Position numbers and translations under genes: made by a program. This document shows, one piece after another, positions 1 to 6,420 of a DNA stretch of 10,769 nucleotides; the stretch's first letter is position 1; each line of letters starts with the position of its first letter. The stretch is from the NCBI GenBank assembly GCA_030638325.1, contig DAOWEV010000058.1, forward strand, positions 1 to 10,769, given 5' to 3'. The DNA is from Bacteroidales bacterium. GTDB taxonomy: Bacteria > Bacteroidota > Bacteroidia > Bacteroidales > JAGOPY01. The notes beneath the pieces are model-generated. The model did no database searches. It was not told where the DNA came from and saw only the letters and a program-made list of their open reading frames with translations.

Positions 1-63
1 ATATCAAATATTCAAATTTTCAATTGCTTAAAACAGTTTATATCATTTGGGTTTAATTCACTT

Positions 64-102
64 GAATTTGTTTAGTGCTTAGGGTTTCGGATTTAGAATT
101 TC
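64..102. repeat. Degenerate AT-rich intergenic repeat
   Basis: This stretch lies downstream of the dipeptidase stop codon. It is bounded by GAATTTG (64-70) and GAATTTC (96-102), with TTTAG at 71-75 and ATTTAG at 91-96 around a TTAGGGTTTCGG core. No open frame, hairpin or promoter is evident. From general experience, short degenerate repeats of this flavour are common between genes in Bacteroidota, but I cannot test copy number here. It may simply be low-complexity sequence. The rest of 1-156 shows nothing else I can support. Confidence 0.3.
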
Positions 103-156
103 TGCCAAAAAAAACACGAATATCAAAATTAAGAGACTAAATAGTTACAAATAAAA

Positions 157-1761
157 TTAAAATTTCTCGTCGTATTTGGTCCAGAGATAGTCGCCCAGCT
201 TCCAGGATTTGTCTACTACTTCAGTGCCCCAGCGGTTGGTATAGCCGGTCAAAAACCGGATAGCTTCATCAGGGTCTGTCTTGTATAAGTTCAAAGCTTC
301 TTCTTCTACAGCTTGTTGTCTCATGAATAATTCATCCTGGATGGGGTTCCACAGGGCATCTACATCGTATCGCATATCGCCCCACCGCTGGGCAGCCAGG
401 GTTCCGGTGCGGTTAAAAGCCCACCAGGCCGATTCACGTGTGAAACCATTGGGCCTGCCAGGTGTTTTATATGGCCCGGGCAGGTCAGTAACGCTGCAGT
501 AAACAGGCACATACACTGAAGTAGCAACATTGTCCATTGCCAGCCAGACAAGCCCCCCGATCTCGTCCGGCAACCAGTTACGGCATTGGATAATGGTGGC
601 ATACATGGTATACCAGCGGGCGATGGTTCTCTCTCCACGCCATCCCCAGCCACCGTTGATCCTGAACAGCTTATTCATATCATACGGCATATGAGGGCTT
701 GCCAGGGGAGAAATAACAGTCTTTCCTGTTGCATCAGTAACAGTCAGATCTTTGACCATATCAAAAGGAGTATTTTCATAATAATCCTTAAAAATCCGGA
801 CCAGATCATCCAGGGTCACCAGATGATCCGGCTTGATTGAAAACGGATAGTTTTCGGCATTCGGATCGAGGTGCATCGAGGGCGCCAGCAAATCAAACAC
901 CCGCCATTCGCGGCGTCTGGCAGCGAGTGAAGTCCTGCTGTGGGGCGCATAGGCATAACAAAACTCAAAATCTTCCATCGAGGTACACCATCCACTGTCC
1001 AGTGCCATATCATAAATATTTTTGGATGCCATAAAATGGTCCGGGTCATTCAGGTCAATCTTTTTGATAGTACTGCCATTGGCATTCACCGATATATGCT
1101 CATCAGGTACCCGCTGAGCCACCCAGATGGCTCCTGTTTTACCTTTTCCCGGACCCACGATCTCAAAATGCCACACCTCATTCTTGTCGGCAATGGTGAG
1201 ACACTCACCGGAATCATTCCAGCCATACTTCGCTGTCAGGTCATCAGCCATCCGAATGGCTTCACGGGCCGTGCTGCATCTTTCCAGCATCAACAGGCAC
1301 AATCTCTGACAATCGATCAGGCAGGCATCAGACTGTAGTATTTCTCTTCCTCCGAAAGTAGATTCACCAATGGCAACCTGCTTCTGGTTCATACATGGAT
1401 AGGCCGTGTTTATATATCCATATGTATGCTCAACCTGGGGTATCTCCCCTATCGGTATATGCTGGTATGCAGGCATGGCCAGGGTATCACAAGCCTTTCG
1501 TTTGTGCAACACAGACACTGAGCCGTGGCTGTGGTCCATGCCCGGAACAATGTCTATCCAGGACCTTGTACGGTGACTGTCATCGGTATGAGAAGTTATT
1601 ACTGATCCATCGGAAGTAGCGTTTTTACCGGCAGTAATTGAGGTACAACCCTCAGGATATCCATCGGTCCAATCAGTCTTGTCAATTTGTGAAAAAAGTT
1701 GTTGTCCGCTGTAGAAAGTCATTAACAACAAGGCAAAGATTTTTGTGTGTATAAGCTTCAT
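157..1761 (-). CDS. Exported dipeptidase, peptidase family C69 (PepD-like)
   Basis: A 534-residue Ntn-hydrolase that should cleave dipeptides in the periplasm or at the envelope. I place the start at the ATG at 1759-1761. An in-frame codon two residues upstream (1765-1767) is TTG and would add only two residues. The N-terminus (MKLIHTKIFALLLMTFYSG) is a signal peptide. It is followed by a short segment and then EGCTSITAGK, whose Cys39 matches the nucleophile that becomes the mature N-terminus in family C69. The following SDGSVITSHTDDS corresponds to the conserved DGS...R/H-N/T-E/D-D stretch of the family. Other family-typical blocks are YGYINTAYP, AIGESTFGGRE, EVWHFEIVGPGKGK and the C-terminal NGGWGWRGERTIARWYTMYA with GGLVWLAMDN. 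The gene is complete, intact and of normal family length. It is transcribed divergently from the PurF-like gene and appears monocistronic. Confidence 0.93.
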   Translation of the reverse strand: MKLIHTKIFALLLMTFYSGQQLFSQIDKTDWTDGYPEGCTSITAGKNATSDGSVITSHTDDSHRTRSWIDIVPGMDHSHGSVSVLHKRKACDTLAMPAYQHIPIGEIPQVEHTYGYINTAYPCMNQKQVAIGESTFGGREILQSDACLIDCQRLCLLMLERCSTAREAIRMADDLTAKYGWNDSGECLTIADKNEVWHFEIVGPGKGKTGAIWVAQRVPDEHISVNANGSTIKKIDLNDPDHFMASKNIYDMALDSGWCTSMEDFEFCYAYAPHSRTSLAARRREWRVFDLLAPSMHLDPNAENYPFSIKPDHLVTLDDLVRIFKDYYENTPFDMVKDLTVTDATGKTVISPLASPHMPYDMNKLFRINGGWGWRGERTIARWYTMYATIIQCRNWLPDEIGGLVWLAMDNVATSVYVPVYCSVTDLPGPYKTPGRPNGFTRESAWWAFNRTGTLAAQRWGDMRYDVDALWNPIQDELFMRQQAVEEEALNLYKTDPDEAIRFLTGYTNRWGTEVVDKSWKLGDYLWTKYDEKF

Positions 1762-1786
1762 AAACAAATAATTTAGAATATCATGG

Positions 1787-1794
1787 CAAATGTA
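1787..1794 (-). promoter_or_regulatory. Candidate -7 promoter element for the dipeptidase
   Basis: Read on the minus strand this is TACATTTG, an exact match to the Bacteroidota sigma-A -7 element TAnnTTTG. It lies about 25 bases upstream of the ATG, which would give a short leader. I do not see a convincing TTTG at -33, so this rests on the -7 match and its position only. Confidence 0.4.
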
Positions 1795-1818
1795 ACAATA
1801 TACTTATACTTATGCGGG

Positions 1819-1835
1819 CTGCATTATTCATGCAG
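1819..1835. repeat. Small perfect hairpin in the divergent intergenic region
   Basis: CTGCAT (1819-1824) and ATGCAG (1830-1835) form a 6-base-pair stem with a 5-base loop. It sits upstream of the candidate dipeptidase promoter. There is no U tract on either side, so a terminator is unlikely. An operator-like role or chance are both possible. Confidence 0.3.
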
Positions 1836-1914
1836 TGTTAAAAGTTGAAAGTTTATAAAGTTCTATTACTTTTGTGATATAATTTGGCACTACTGTTATT
1901 TTAGTGGAAATGTG

Positions 1915-1962
1915 TAAATGGGCAAATGCTAAAATGCGTAAATGCGTAAATGCTTAAATGGG
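1915..1962 (+). repeat. Six tandem TAAATGNN octamers (left arm)
   Basis: Six consecutive 8-base units run without gaps: taaatggg, caaatgct, aaaatgcg, taaatgcg, taaatgct, taaatggg. The AAATG core is in every unit. The last two bases vary (GG, CT, CG, CG, CT, GG). The array is non-coding. It faces a matching array on the opposite strand at 1986-2033. Confidence 0.75.
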
Positions 1963-1982
1963 AACTTGCTATTTATTGTTCC
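1961..1982. repeat. Hairpin at the centre of the inverted octamer arrays
   Basis: GGAAC (1961-1965) and GTTCC (1978-1982) form a 5-base-pair stem around a 12-base AT-rich loop. It lies at the axis of symmetry of the two octamer arrays, so a transcript or extruded DNA could fold as one long imperfect stem topped by this hairpin. Confidence 0.4.
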
Positions 1983-1985
1983 TAC

Positions 1986-2033
1986 ATTCAATCATTTTAG
2001 CATTCAATCATTTAATCATTTAATCATTAATCC
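1986..2033 (-). repeat. Six tandem octamers, inverted relative to the left arm
   Basis: Six 8-base units on the plus strand: attcaatc, attttagc, attcaatc, atttaatc, atttaatc, attaatcc. Read on the minus strand the units are gattaaat or gattgaat, so the array is again TAAATGNN-like, mostly with AT as the variable pair. The last unit is degenerate. Together with 1915-1962 it forms a large imperfect inverted repeat. The longest perfect match is AATGCTAAAATG (1925-1936) against CATTTTAGCATT (1993-2004). Confidence 0.7.
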
Positions 2034-2042
2034 ATTACCTAT

Positions 2043-2050
2043 TAAATTTG
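2043..2050 (+). promoter_or_regulatory. Candidate -7 promoter element for the PurF-like gene
   Basis: TAAATTTG matches the Bacteroidota -7 element TAnnTTTG exactly and lies about 40 bases upstream of the ATG at 2090. No clear -33 TTTG is visible. The expected -33 position falls inside the right octamer array (about 2015-2025). The gene start has no Shine-Dalgarno sequence, only a T tract, which is normal for this phylum. Confidence 0.4.
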
Positions 2051-2089
2051 TGGTAGAACTAATAATTTCAACAGTATCAATTTTTTTGG

Positions 2090-3994
2090 ATGAGTGACCA
2101 GATCAAACATGAATGCGGCATTGCCCTGATCCGTCTGTTAAAACCCCTGGAATACTATCTTGCCAAATACGGCACATCATTTTACGGCTTAAAAAAGTTG
2201 CACCTGCTCATGCAGAAGCAGCATAATCGCGGACAGGACGGGGCCGGTATTGCATGCATCAAATTTGACCTGCCGCCTGGTAATAACTTCATCGACCGTT
2301 TACGTTCCAACACCAACACTCCGATAATTGATGTTTTCAATGATGCGTATGATAATATCAATAAGCTTATCGGTTATCACAAAAAGCGCCTTCAGGATGT
2401 CAACTGGCTCAAGTCCAATACCGGTTTTACAGGGGAATTGTTTCTCGGTCATCTGCGATACGGTACTTTTGGGAAGCATAGTCTTGAACTGTTACACCCT
2501 GTCATCAGAAGAAATAGCTGGAAAACCAAGAACCTGGTTCTGGCAGGAAATTTCAATCTGACCAATGTTGATGAATTATTCGAAGACCTAATCGATATGG
2601 GGCAATACCCGGTCGACACATCCGATACCATAACCATTCTGGAAAAGATCGGGCATTTTCTGGATGTAGAAAACGAGCGCCTTTACCAACAGTTTAAACA
2701 GGATGGATATGAAAAACGCGAGATCTCTTCATTGATCGCCACTCATATTGATATCAGGCAAATGTTGACAAAAGCTAGCAGGGACTGGGATGGCGGGTAT
2801 GCCATAGCAGGAATGACCGGCCATGGAGATGCATTTGTGATGCGGGACCCTTCCGGTATCCGTCCTGCATTTTATTACTATGATGATGAAGTGGTTGTAG
2901 TGGCTTCAGAAAGGCCTGTTATCCAGACTACCTTCAATGTGCCTTTTGAGTCTGTTCATGAGGTACAACCCGGTTATGCCCTGATCATTAAAAGAGACGG
3001 TAAAATATCTGAAGAATTAACAAAAGAACCACTTCAGAGAAAATCCTGTTCGTTTGAAAGGATCTATTTTTCGAGAGGGACTGATTCTGATATTTACCAG
3101 GAAAGAAAAAATCTGGGTAAGTTACTGGCTCCTGCAATACTTAAGGCTATTGACAACGACCTGGAAAACACTGTCTTTTCATATATCCCCAATACCGCAT
3201 CGGTTGCTTTCAGGGGGCTGGCCGAAGAACTTGAAAGCTTTTGCAATATCCTGAAAAAGGACAGGATATTTCGATTGGGGGGTCAGCTTACAGAAGAAAA
3301 CCTGGATGAGATACTGGCATTGCACCCACGTATTGAAAAAGTAGCCGTTAAAGATGTCAAGCTCAGGACTTTTATAACCCAGGAAAAAGAAAGAGATGAC
3401 CTGGTAGGACACATCTATGATATCACCTATGGCGCCCTCAGAAGAGGCCTTGACAGCCTTGTCGTTTTGGATGATTCCATTGTCAGGGGGACCACCTTAA
3501 AACATAGCATTATCAAGATACTTGACCGTCTGGGGCCAAAAAAGATCCTGATAGCATCTTCTGCCCCACAGATCAGGTATCCCGACTGTTATGGAATTGA
3601 TATGGCCAAATTGCATGATTTTATAGCCTTTCAGGCAACGATTGAGTTATTGAAAAACACGGGCAGGGCACATATCATCAATGATGTTTATAATAAATCA
3701 AAAGCACAACTTGGCCTGCCAAAAGAACAGATTATCAATTACGTCAAAGAGATCTATAAGCCTTTCACGGCACAGGAGATCTCAGACCAGATAGCAAGAA
3801 TGCTGACGACACCTGAGATCAATGCAGAAATAAAGATCATCTACCAGACCATTGAAGATCTTCATGAGGCCTGTCCTGGAAATACGGGAGACTGGTATTT
3901 TACGGGAAACTATCCAACCCCCGGAGGGAATAAAGTAGTCAACAGGGCATTCATCAATTATATTGAAGGCAAGGATATCAGACCCTATGGCTAA
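2090..3994 (+). CDS. PurF-like amidophosphoribosyltransferase paralogue (class II glutamine amidotransferase + PRTase)
   Basis: A 634-residue cytoplasmic protein, clearly longer than typical PurF (about 470-510). The N-terminal class II glutaminase domain starts after an 8-residue leader with Cys9 (HECGIAL), the expected nucleophile after propeptide removal. It continues with QHNRGQDGAGI (44-54), GHLRYGT (120-126), GNFNLTN (153-159), DTSDT and RDPSGIRP. The C-terminal phosphoribosyltransferase domain contains FERIYFSRG and an intact PRPP loop, VVLDDSIVRGTT (458-469), followed by YPDCYGIDM. The extra length comes partly from an insertion between the first two blocks (about residues 60-110) and partly from a long C-terminal segment. 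Several PurF hallmarks are changed: NGN is NFN, PDS is PNT, KNRY is KDVK, and the Cys pair that binds 4Fe-4S in Bacillus-type enzymes is replaced in GDWYFTGNYPT. It may catalyse the first step of purine synthesis or be a divergent paralogue. I cannot decide from this window, so I give no symbol. Confidence 0.88.
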   Translation: MSDQIKHECGIALIRLLKPLEYYLAKYGTSFYGLKKLHLLMQKQHNRGQDGAGIACIKFDLPPGNNFIDRLRSNTNTPIIDVFNDAYDNINKLIGYHKKRLQDVNWLKSNTGFTGELFLGHLRYGTFGKHSLELLHPVIRRNSWKTKNLVLAGNFNLTNVDELFEDLIDMGQYPVDTSDTITILEKIGHFLDVENERLYQQFKQDGYEKREISSLIATHIDIRQMLTKASRDWDGGYAIAGMTGHGDAFVMRDPSGIRPAFYYYDDEVVVVASERPVIQTTFNVPFESVHEVQPGYALIIKRDGKISEELTKEPLQRKSCSFERIYFSRGTDSDIYQERKNLGKLLAPAILKAIDNDLENTVFSYIPNTASVAFRGLAEELESFCNILKKDRIFRLGGQLTEENLDEILALHPRIEKVAVKDVKLRTFITQEKERDDLVGHIYDITYGALRRGLDSLVVLDDSIVRGTTLKHSIIKILDRLGPKKILIASSAPQIRYPDCYGIDMAKLHDFIAFQATIELLKNTGRAHIINDVYNKSKAQLGLPKEQIINYVKEIYKPFTAQEISDQIARMLTTPEINAEIKIIYQTIEDLHEACPGNTGDWYFTGNYPTPGGNKVVNRAFINYIEGKDIRPYG

Positions 3995-4392
3995 AGCTCC
4001 AGGTAAGCTAAATTGATCTTTTCGGCCAGGCTTACAAATGCTTCACTACTGAGTTCTACCCTTGGCTTCTTAAAGTCAATATCACTCTCTGAATTCAACG
4101 GAATAATGTGTATATGAGCGTGTGGGATTTCAAGTCCCAGGACGACCAGGCCGATACGTTTACAACTGACAACACTTTCCACTGCTTTTCCAACTTTTTT
4201 AGAAAATTGCCATAAGCCCGAATAGATTTCATCATCGAGATCAAAAATATAATCTACTTCTGCTTTCGGCACAACGAGGGTATGTCCAACGGAAAGCGGG
4301 TTAATATCCAGGAAAGCATAATATTTATCATCTTCTGCTACTTTGTAAGCAGGTATTTCTCCATGGATTATGCGTGTAAATATCGTTGCCAT
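3991..4392 (-). CDS. HIT family protein (histidine triad nucleotide hydrolase)
   Basis: A 133-residue cytoplasmic protein of normal HIT length, starting MATIFTRIIHGEIPAYK. The frame is open further upstream, but that part is the out-of-frame 3' end of greA, so the ATG at 4390-4392 is the start. The family signature HxHxHxx is present as HAHIHII at residues 91-97. His93 is the expected nucleophile for hydrolysing nucleoside phosphoramidates or related nucleotides. The upstream blocks FLDINPLSVGHTLVVPK are typical of HINT-type members. The gene begins 10 bases after the greA stop, so the two are probably co-transcribed. Its stop codon overlaps the stop of the convergent PurF-like gene. The exact substrate cannot be read from the sequence. 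Confidence 0.93.
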   Translation of the reverse strand: MATIFTRIIHGEIPAYKVAEDDKYYAFLDINPLSVGHTLVVPKAEVDYIFDLDDEIYSGLWQFSKKVGKAVESVVSCKRIGLVVLGLEIPHAHIHIIPLNSESDIDFKKPRVELSSEAFVSLAEKINLAYLEL

Positions 4393-4402
4393 AATATTTG
4401 TT

Positions 4403-4876
4403 TTACCTGGTGACTTCAATGATCTCAAACCTGATCTTGCCAGCCGGCACCTGTATGTCGGCAATATCCCCAACAGATTTACCCAACAAGCCTTTGGCAA
4501 TAGGTGAATCGACAGATATTTTATTCTCTTTCAGGTTGGCTTCTTTTTCAGGCACAAGGGTATATGTCATTTGTGCCCCATTATTAAGATTCCGAATATT
4601 TACCCTGGATAGGATCAGGACTTTGCTGGCATCCATTTTTGATTCATCGATGATCCGTGCATTTGAGATCTCTTCCTGAAGCCTGGCAATTTTCATTTCG
4701 AGCATGCCCTGGGCATTTTTAGCAGCATCATATTCCGCATTTTCAGAGAGATCACCTTTGTCTCTTGCTTCAGCAATCTGTCTGGAAATAGCAGGCCGTT
4801 CTATCTTTGTAAGCTGATCCAGCTCTTCATTTAGTTTCTCAAACCCTTCTTCTGTAAAATATTTCACTTCTGTCAT
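4403..4876 (-). CDS. greA: Transcription elongation factor GreA
   Basis: A 157-residue protein of standard GreA length. It inserts into the RNA polymerase secondary channel and stimulates cleavage of backtracked RNA. The N-terminal half is the antiparallel coiled coil (about residues 1-75), with the tip sequence ARDKGDLSENAEYDAAK. Asp42 and Glu45 match the acidic tip residues of E. coli GreA (Asp41 and Glu44). The C-terminal half is the FKBP-like domain, with family blocks such as VGDIADIQVPAGKIRFEI. The start at 4876 is supported by a strong GGAGGT four bases upstream. The HIT-family gene follows after 10 bases, which suggests a greA-HIT operon. The gene looks entirely ordinary. Confidence 0.97.
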   Translation of the reverse strand: MTEVKYFTEEGFEKLNEELDQLTKIERPAISRQIAEARDKGDLSENAEYDAAKNAQGMLEMKIARLQEEISNARIIDESKMDASKVLILSRVNIRNLNNGAQMTYTLVPEKEANLKENKISVDSPIAKGLLGKSVGDIADIQVPAGKIRFEIIEVTR

Positions 4877-4880
4877 ATCT

Positions 4881-4886
4881 ACCTCC
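4881..4886 (-). promoter_or_regulatory. Strong Shine-Dalgarno sequence of greA
   Basis: The minus strand reads GGAGGT followed by AGAT and then the greA ATG. This is worth noting because Bacteroidota genes often lack a Shine-Dalgarno sequence, and the PurF-like and PorV-like starts in this window have none. It fixes the greA start codon. Confidence 0.6.
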
Positions 4887-4901
4887 GTTAATCGAATATT
4901 T

Positions 4902-4932
4902 AAAAAGCGAAAAGACCCTTAAAATAAGGGCC
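4902..4932 (-). terminator. Rho-independent terminator or leader hairpin between the PorV-like gene and greA
   Basis: On the minus strand GGCCCTTA-TTT-TAAGGGTC forms an 8-base-pair stem (one G-U pair) with a 3-base loop, spanning 4914-4932. It is followed by the T-rich tail TTTTCGCTTTTT. It lies about 50 bases after the PorV-like stop, so the simplest reading is the terminator of the right-hand operon. If greA is transcribed from the candidate element at 4945-4952, the same hairpin would instead lie in the greA leader. Confidence 0.6.
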
Positions 4933-4944
4933 TCCTGCGTGTTG

Positions 4945-4952
4945 CAAAAATA
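4945..4952 (-). promoter_or_regulatory. Weak candidate -7 promoter element for greA
   Basis: The minus strand reads TATTTTTG, a match to TAnnTTTG. An imperfect ACTGG lies about 17 bases upstream in place of a -33 TTTG. Transcription from here would begin just before the hairpin at 4914-4932. The region is very AT-rich, so a chance match is quite possible. Confidence 0.3.
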
Positions 4953-4981
4953 ATAAATTTCTGAAAAACCAGTATATAATA

Positions 4982-6049
4982 CTAAAAGAATAATATTACC
5001 CCAAACACATGAGTACCTTTGAAACTGGCAGTAGACTGGTATGAATAGTCAAAACCAATGCCAGATCCTTTCTCCTTATTAAATGGTACTTGAACCGTTA
5101 ATCCTGCGCTTGGGCCATTATATACGTTTGTTCTGGATGAATTATCAATACTTTCCGTGACATTGTTCTCATATGTATACCCGGCTCTGACCATCAGGTA
5201 ATCCTTCAAGTTGAATTCTCCTCCAAGCACGAACTGGTCCTTGGTAAATGAGTTGGATACGAAAGTACCTGCAAGGGTAAATCTGAGCTCATCTCCAAAC
5301 AAAAAATCATAAGAGGCACCTATTTTTAACTGGGTGGGTAGCTCAAACTGCTCAGAGCGCTGGTTTACAGTCAATGTATAATCGTTACCCGCGAACAAGG
5401 CCTTGATTGAAAAACCATCGCCAGTATATTTCATCTCCGGGCCAAGATTTTTCAACACTACTCCAAACTTTACCTGATCATCTTTACCGGCAACATAAGT
5501 AATACCGGCATCAATAGCGATTCCCATTGCACTGGCATTAGGGATTGAATGAGAGATGATCTTAAGGTTGATACCGGCATAAATAGAATTTGAAAATGCT
5601 TTGGCATAAGCGATATTCACATTCAATAAATTCGGGGAGTATGTAGCGCCTGTACCTTCCGGCTGGTCGGTGGTAGTTACATCCAGATCGCCAAAACCCA
5701 TCGACATTACGCTGAGACCTATGACACCACTTTCACCAATACGTTGTGCCAGTCCGAAAGAACTGATACTGATATCAGTACCTTTCAACCAGTTGGTATA
5801 AGAAAAGACTACTTCGGTCTTATTTGTGAAAGCCAGGCCGGCAATATTGGTAAACATACCCTCAAGGCCCCTCACATTAGCAACATTAGCGCTACCCCAT
5901 CCCGTACCTCTGGCAAAAGGATTGATCAGCAACTCCGGGGCTCCTGCCTGTCCGGACCGGTCCTTGTTTCCTGCAATTACTTCTATAAAAGGCGCGGATA
6001 TCAGAACTATTAGAATTAAAGCTGCCAGAAATTTATAAAAGTCCTTCAT
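4982..6049 (-). CDS. PorV/PorQ-family outer-membrane beta-barrel protein
   Basis: A 355-residue outer-membrane protein. The N-terminus has a signal peptide with a hydrophobic core (ALILIVLISAPFIEVIA), probably cleaved near Ala26. It is followed by AGAPELLINPFARGTGWGSANVA and then TNIAGLAF, the family-typical start in which a plug-like segment precedes the barrel. The rest alternates polar and apolar residues in beta-strand pattern and ends in Phe-Phe, the aromatic C-terminus expected of a barrel protein. PorV is the T9SS protein that binds cargo C-terminal domains at the outer membrane and delivers them for processing and attachment. Many Bacteroidota carry several paralogues of unproven function. 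This one directly follows the gene for a very large secreted protein (53 bases apart, no visible promoter between), so I infer a paralogue linked to that cargo. It could also be PorQ-like or a generic barrel. Confidence 0.83.
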   Translation of the reverse strand: MKDFYKFLAALILIVLISAPFIEVIAGNKDRSGQAGAPELLINPFARGTGWGSANVANVRGLEGMFTNIAGLAFTNKTEVVFSYTNWLKGTDISISSFGLAQRIGESGVIGLSVMSMGFGDLDVTTTDQPEGTGATYSPNLLNVNIAYAKAFSNSIYAGINLKIISHSIPNASAMGIAIDAGITYVAGKDDQVKFGVVLKNLGPEMKYTGDGFSIKALFAGNDYTLTVNQRSEQFELPTQLKIGASYDFLFGDELRFTLAGTFVSNSFTKDQFVLGGEFNLKDYLMVRAGYTYENNVTESIDNSSRTNVYNGPSAGLTVQVPFNKEKGSGIGFDYSYQSTASFKGTHVFGVILFF

Positions 6050-6102
6050 GTTATAGTAGATTTATGTTTGTAAATTCATTTATTATCAACAGCAATATTT
6101 TA

Positions 6103-6420
6103 TTAGAATACATTCAGATCAGGTGGGCGCAATCCGCCAAACCACTTAACCACTTTTTCACCTGCATCAGCCTTAACATGAATAATATAAACACCACCTG
6201 CCACAGGTACTCCTGCAAAGTTTTTCAGGTCCCAGTCAAGATAAGACTGTGGATCGTCTTTAGTGTACTGCCTGATCAGTGTTCCGCTCACATTATAAAT
6301 TGTGACGATGCATTTTTCAGGCAGGTTGGTGATCTTCACACGGTTATCAAGTGCATTTCTTTCATATCCCGGGCCACCGGCATATGCATAATAGGGGTTT
6401 GGCACCACGTTAACCAGATC
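6103..6420 (-). other. Domain: T9SS type A-like C-terminal sorting region of the 1456-residue protein
   Basis: Residues 1352-1456 follow the order seen in T9SS type A C-terminal domains: a PNP motif (VVPNPYY), a strand with an IYNVSG motif, a WDLKN...G..V..GVYIIHV pair of strands, and a final KVVKW strand. The sequence then runs on for about 12 more residues, where canonical domains normally stop within a few residues. This makes sorting by T9SS likely but not certain. Related beta domains occur at the ends of exported proteins that are not T9SS cargo. Confidence 0.6.

Noticed and set aside
360..1619. Several open frames of 60-132 codons on both strands
   Set aside because: All lie within the C69 dipeptidase gene in other frames and have no family features.
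1762..1767. TTG start two codons upstream for the dipeptidase
   Set aside because: The ATG at 1759-1761 is the ordinary start and begins a typical signal peptide (MKLIHTK). The longer form gains nothing.
1915..2033. CRISPR array
   Set aside because: The units are 8-base tandem repeats without spacers, and the two arms are inverted to each other. No cas gene is present.
4393..4500. 36-residue N-terminal extension of the HIT protein
   Set aside because: The extension is read from the end of greA in another frame and is Arg/Leu-rich without HIT similarity. Family members start at the MATIFTRII-like segment.
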